In this document: positions 62,032 to 64,000 of the stretch, piece after piece
How positions within the stretch are numbered: position 1 is the stretch's first letter
Layout: every line of letters starts with the position of its first letter
Assembly: GCA_002786715.1 (NCBI GenBank)
Contig: PCTW01000039.1
Span: 113,092 to 177,091 of the forward strand
Origin: Bdellovibrio sp. CG22_combo_CG10-13_8_21_14_all_39_27
GTDB taxonomy: Bacteria; Bdellovibrionota; Bacteriovoracia; Bacteriovoracales; Bacteriovoracaceae
Reading direction: 5' to 3'
DNA: 64,000 nt
Translations under genes and position numbers: made by a program
The notes under the pieces: generated by a model
What the model saw: the letters and a program-made list of their open reading frames with translations, nothing else
The model's database searches: none
What the model was told of the DNA's origin: nothing

Positions 62032-62351
62032 GAGAAAAAAATATTTTCCCATATTTTCTTTGAGTCGTTTGAAATTGGCGTAAAGATTGCTGAATTATAT
62101 TTGCGGCCACACTCATGTGTTTCGGTTTCCAATCCGGCATAACCTTTGATTAGAACAGGCACTTTGGTCTGAAACAACTGACCGCACTTTGCACATGCAT
62201 TAGTTGCTATCTCAAGTCCATATTTTGAGACCCAGTATTCTAATTCAAAATCAGGATAAAACACTGTAAGCCCTCCTTGATTGGGCTGGAATCTATAAAA
62301 GCCCAATCCTTTAGTATATGGTTTCATAAAAATTACACTTGGCCAACGCAT
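62028..62351 (-). CDS. Small protein with Cys-X2-Cys/His-X-Cys zinc-binding-like motif
   Basis: 107 residues. A C-A-K-C pair (about residues 53-56) and a later H-E-C-G segment suggest a zinc ribbon or knuckle. It starts at ATG 62351, with an in-frame Met eight codons on. No family recognised. Its 5' flank is AT-rich. Confidence 0.55.
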   Translation of the reverse strand: MRWPSVIFMKPYTKGLGFYRFQPNQGGLTVFYPDFELEYWVSKYGLEIATNACAKCGQLFQTKVPVLIKGYAGLETETHECGRKYNSAIFTPISNDSKKIWENIFFS

Positions 62352-62571
62352 AACAACAAATAAGTTAGAAATAAATAATGTTTACTTCTGGTAATTCAAG
62401 CAATTAACTCCTAAAACATTCAATCCTGACTGAGTTTTTTCTGCCATATTACAGACAGTTATGGACTATTCTTAAAAAAGATGTAAAATTTATTAATAAA
62501 AATGACGAAAAATAAGCTAAAAAATGACAAATAAATTAGGCAAAAAGTGTCTATTTTAAGATATTTTATAC

Positions 62572-62634
62572 ACTAATAGTTGTAATTTTTTTAACGATAT
62601 ACTATTAGTAATAACCCCAATTTTGGGGATTATT
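62572..62634 (+). promoter_or_regulatory. Promoter and operator region of Xre/RES toxin-antitoxin operon
   Basis: ACTAATAGT (62572-62580) and ACTATTAGT (62601-62609) are perfect inverted repeats 20 nt apart. A -10-like TATACT (62598-62603) overlaps the right half-site. Further on, AATAACCCCAA...TGGGGATTATT (62610-62634) is a near-perfect palindrome in the leader. This fits autorepression by the antitoxin. The 62352-62660 gap is otherwise very AT-rich without genes. Confidence 0.5.
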
Positions 62635-62660
62635 TCAAAGATAGAAACAGGAGAATCAAT

Positions 62661-63044
62661 ATGGCGGCAGTAAAACGTCCGACGGAAGAAGTAATCCTGG
62701 AAGAATTATTTGTAAAAGACAAGGCACTCGTTGGGGTCCAAAATCTAGCCAAAATGCTAGGAACTGACTCTCATTCAATTGTTACGGCCCTAAAACTCGA
62801 CGACAAAGTTGAAGAACTTGATCCATCTAACAAAGCCGTAAAGAAGTGGATGAAAATCTTCAACCTGATCTTAGAAATGATCAAACAAGCTGACTCTGAA
62901 ATAACTAAAGATGCTGCTTCTTTGAGACTCAAGAAATGGCTTCATGTACCACAGATTCAACTCGGAAATGAGACCCCACTTGATTTCATGCTTAAAGGTA
63001 AAACAAGACAGCTGACTAGCTACTTGGAACAACTCGTCCTATAG
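62661..63044 (+). CDS. Antitoxin with Xre/MbcA/ParS-like toxin-binding domain
   Basis: The 127-residue protein has a helical N-terminal half and a C-terminal MbcA/ParS-type domain: WLHVPQIQLGNETPLDFMLKGKTRQLTSYLEQLV, where the conserved P-x-x-x-L-G-x-x-x-P-x-D motif is clear. This domain is the usual antitoxin end of RES-Xre systems. Ribosome site CAGGAG precedes the ATG. The toxin starts 3 bp after the stop. Confidence 0.8.
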   Translation: MAAVKRPTEEVILEELFVKDKALVGVQNLAKMLGTDSHSIVTALKLDDKVEELDPSNKAVKKWMKIFNLILEMIKQADSEITKDAASLRLKKWLHVPQIQLGNETPLDFMLKGKTRQLTSYLEQLVL

Positions 63045-63047
63045 CAA

Positions 63048-63836
63048 ATGATAGATGCAAACTCTGACGATCTATCCTTTGAAACCCCTGCTCAAGTTGA
63101 AGCCTATTGCAGATTTTTTCTAAGCGTTCGCCCTTCAGACTCTTTGGCCGAATTTCCGAGCCAAGAAGAATTTGATGAATACCAAAACAAAAGAGAACGA
63201 GCACTGCATGCTCAACTAGACGAACTTTCAAGAATCGATTTCACAAAGGCCAATAGACAAAAGGTAGAGGGAACATATTTTAAAATCACTAAAAAATCTC
63301 ATGTAAATCCGTTGTCTTCAGAAGGAAGCAATAAGGCAAGCACAAGATTTAACTTTAAAGATATTCCGCTCTTAAGGAACAGAGCTATATACTTGGGAAA
63401 AAGTAAACTTGGTTGCGAATACGAACTTTTTCACTTGGAAGATCAAAGACGTATTTTAAAGAACAAATTCTTACCTGATCCAAATGCAAATCAAGACGAT
63501 TTTATATTTCCTGATCACGTTGTTTACGAATATGAAGTTTCTCTTGATAACGTTTTAATTCTTACGACAAAACCAAGTTGCGATGCAATTTTCATACAAA
63601 CAAGAGTTATCTTGAATGAATGGTATGAGCATAATTATCAATTCGATATTCCCACAGCTGGTCAAGTATTGGCCACACTTGCAAGGATTCAGGGATTTAA
63701 GGGAATACTCTATACAAGCACTAGAATCCAAACTGAAACAAATCTCGTAGTTTTCGAAGAAAACTCAGGAGAACTGAGCTTTAAGCAAATCTCAAAGACC
63801 CCTTACAATCAGCCATCCGAATGGTTGCTAAAATAG
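63048..63836 (+). CDS. RES-domain toxin
   Basis: The 262-residue protein has the RES core: S-T-R-F-N-F (R/N pair), then AIYLGKSKLGCEYELFHLEDQRR (Tyr and Glu), and YTSTRIQTETNLVVFEE with the Ser. RES toxins are ADP-ribosyltransferase-like and deplete or modify NAD+. The antitoxin gene is immediately upstream, forming a type II pair. Length is above the 150-200 usual, because of an N-terminal extension of about 90 residues. Confidence 0.78.
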   Translation: MIDANSDDLSFETPAQVEAYCRFFLSVRPSDSLAEFPSQEEFDEYQNKRERALHAQLDELSRIDFTKANRQKVEGTYFKITKKSHVNPLSSEGSNKASTRFNFKDIPLLRNRAIYLGKSKLGCEYELFHLEDQRRILKNKFLPDPNANQDDFIFPDHVVYEYEVSLDNVLILTTKPSCDAIFIQTRVILNEWYEHNYQFDIPTAGQVLATLARIQGFKGILYTSTRIQTETNLVVFEENSGELSFKQISKTPYNQPSEWLLK

Positions 63837-63895
63837 CAAGTTAAAAGCCATATAAAAATTTCAAATCAAGAGTAAGACCAATAAACTTAAGATAT

Positions 63896-64000
63896 TTAAA
63901 GCCCTATGTTTATTTCAGCCTGGATAATTTCATTTTTATTGACAGTTTTTCTCGCCGATTCATCACGGTTGAATTTAGCGACGACGATTTTTTCAAGCTT
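63896..64000 (-). CDS. 3' end of an unidentified gene entering from the right
   Basis: The minus strand is open from the right edge for 34 codons and ends at TAA (63896-63898). The peptide (KLEKIVVAKFNRDESARK and on) is charged and gene-like. Too short for assignment. Confidence 0.45.
   Translation of the reverse strand, partial: KLEKIVVAKFNRDESARKTVNKNEIIQAEINIGL

Noticed and set aside
62352..62660. Possible small gene or CRISPR-like repeats in an AT-rich gap
   Set aside because: Only loosely similar A-rich words recur. There is no regular repeat-spacer pattern and no frame with a ribosome site before 62661.

Overview
The window looks like chromosome of a low-GC, Gram-negative, Bdellovibrio-and-like bacterium, most plausibly a member of the Bacteriovoracales. 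This is inferred from gene content: many exported proteases and surface proteins, lipoproteins, outer-membrane barrels, HemJ-type haem synthesis and a compact layout. No rRNA or other decisive marker is present, so the placement is tentative. Seven convergent gene pairs overlap by exactly 4 bp through shared stop codons, and several operons use ATGA or TAATG overlaps.

Region 1 (1-9.6 kb) holds cell-surface and exported proteins: a 5'-truncated Fn3-like repeat protein with a C-terminal barrel-like part, a Gly-rich protein with a C-terminal membrane anchor, and a collagen-like protein. It also holds a receiver-domain protein, a YheT-type hydrolase, OxyR divergent from a VOC protein across a large inverted repeat, and a lipoprotein serine protease. 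Region 2 (9.7-25.5 kb) starts with a TPP riboswitch in front of a sodium:solute symporter. It continues with maeB-ridA-ydcF-like genes, a lipoprotein-accA-yicC-gmk-rel cluster on the minus strand, a FliL-like membrane protein, a sigma-54 activator, engB, an acyltransferase and an SDR enzyme. Region 3 (25.5-53.3 kb) begins with tRNA-Leu(CAA) and carries housekeeping and envelope genes: a glycosyltransferase, a CPA2 antiporter, pckA, a DUF2089/YvlB-like operon, hemJ, a subtilase, a VTT-thioredoxin-VTT/flavin reductase operon, an ABC-F protein, typA, MazG, DUF3015-DUF4105, a stand-alone murG, a glutamate synthase-like protein, hflX, a divergent clpP and small exported proteins.

Region 4 (about 53.4-64 kb) is an accessory element. 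Its left edge carries a 17-nt fragment that matches the 3' end of a tRNA (acceptor strand plus CCA, minus strand), as expected for an attachment site left by integration. Inside are a 990-aa reverse transcriptase with a C-terminal nitrilase-like domain (DRT1/UG1-like, a known class of anti-phage RTs), paired with a membrane-anchored HTH regulator that has its own palindromic operator candidate. Next come a TraD/VirD4-like ATPase, a winged-helix protein resembling the replication-relaxation family, a very large inverted repeat (oriT candidate), an excisionase-like protein, and a tyrosine integrase. The integrase is broken by one extra 14-bp tandem repeat unit. Two unknown genes, an Xre/RES toxin-antitoxin pair and the 3' end of one further gene follow. 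The intact tRNA expected at the other end is not in the window, so the element probably continues past 64 kb.

The most notable system is the HTH/TM plus RT-nitrilase pair carried on a mobilizable element whose integrase seems to be switched off by a slippage-prone repeat.
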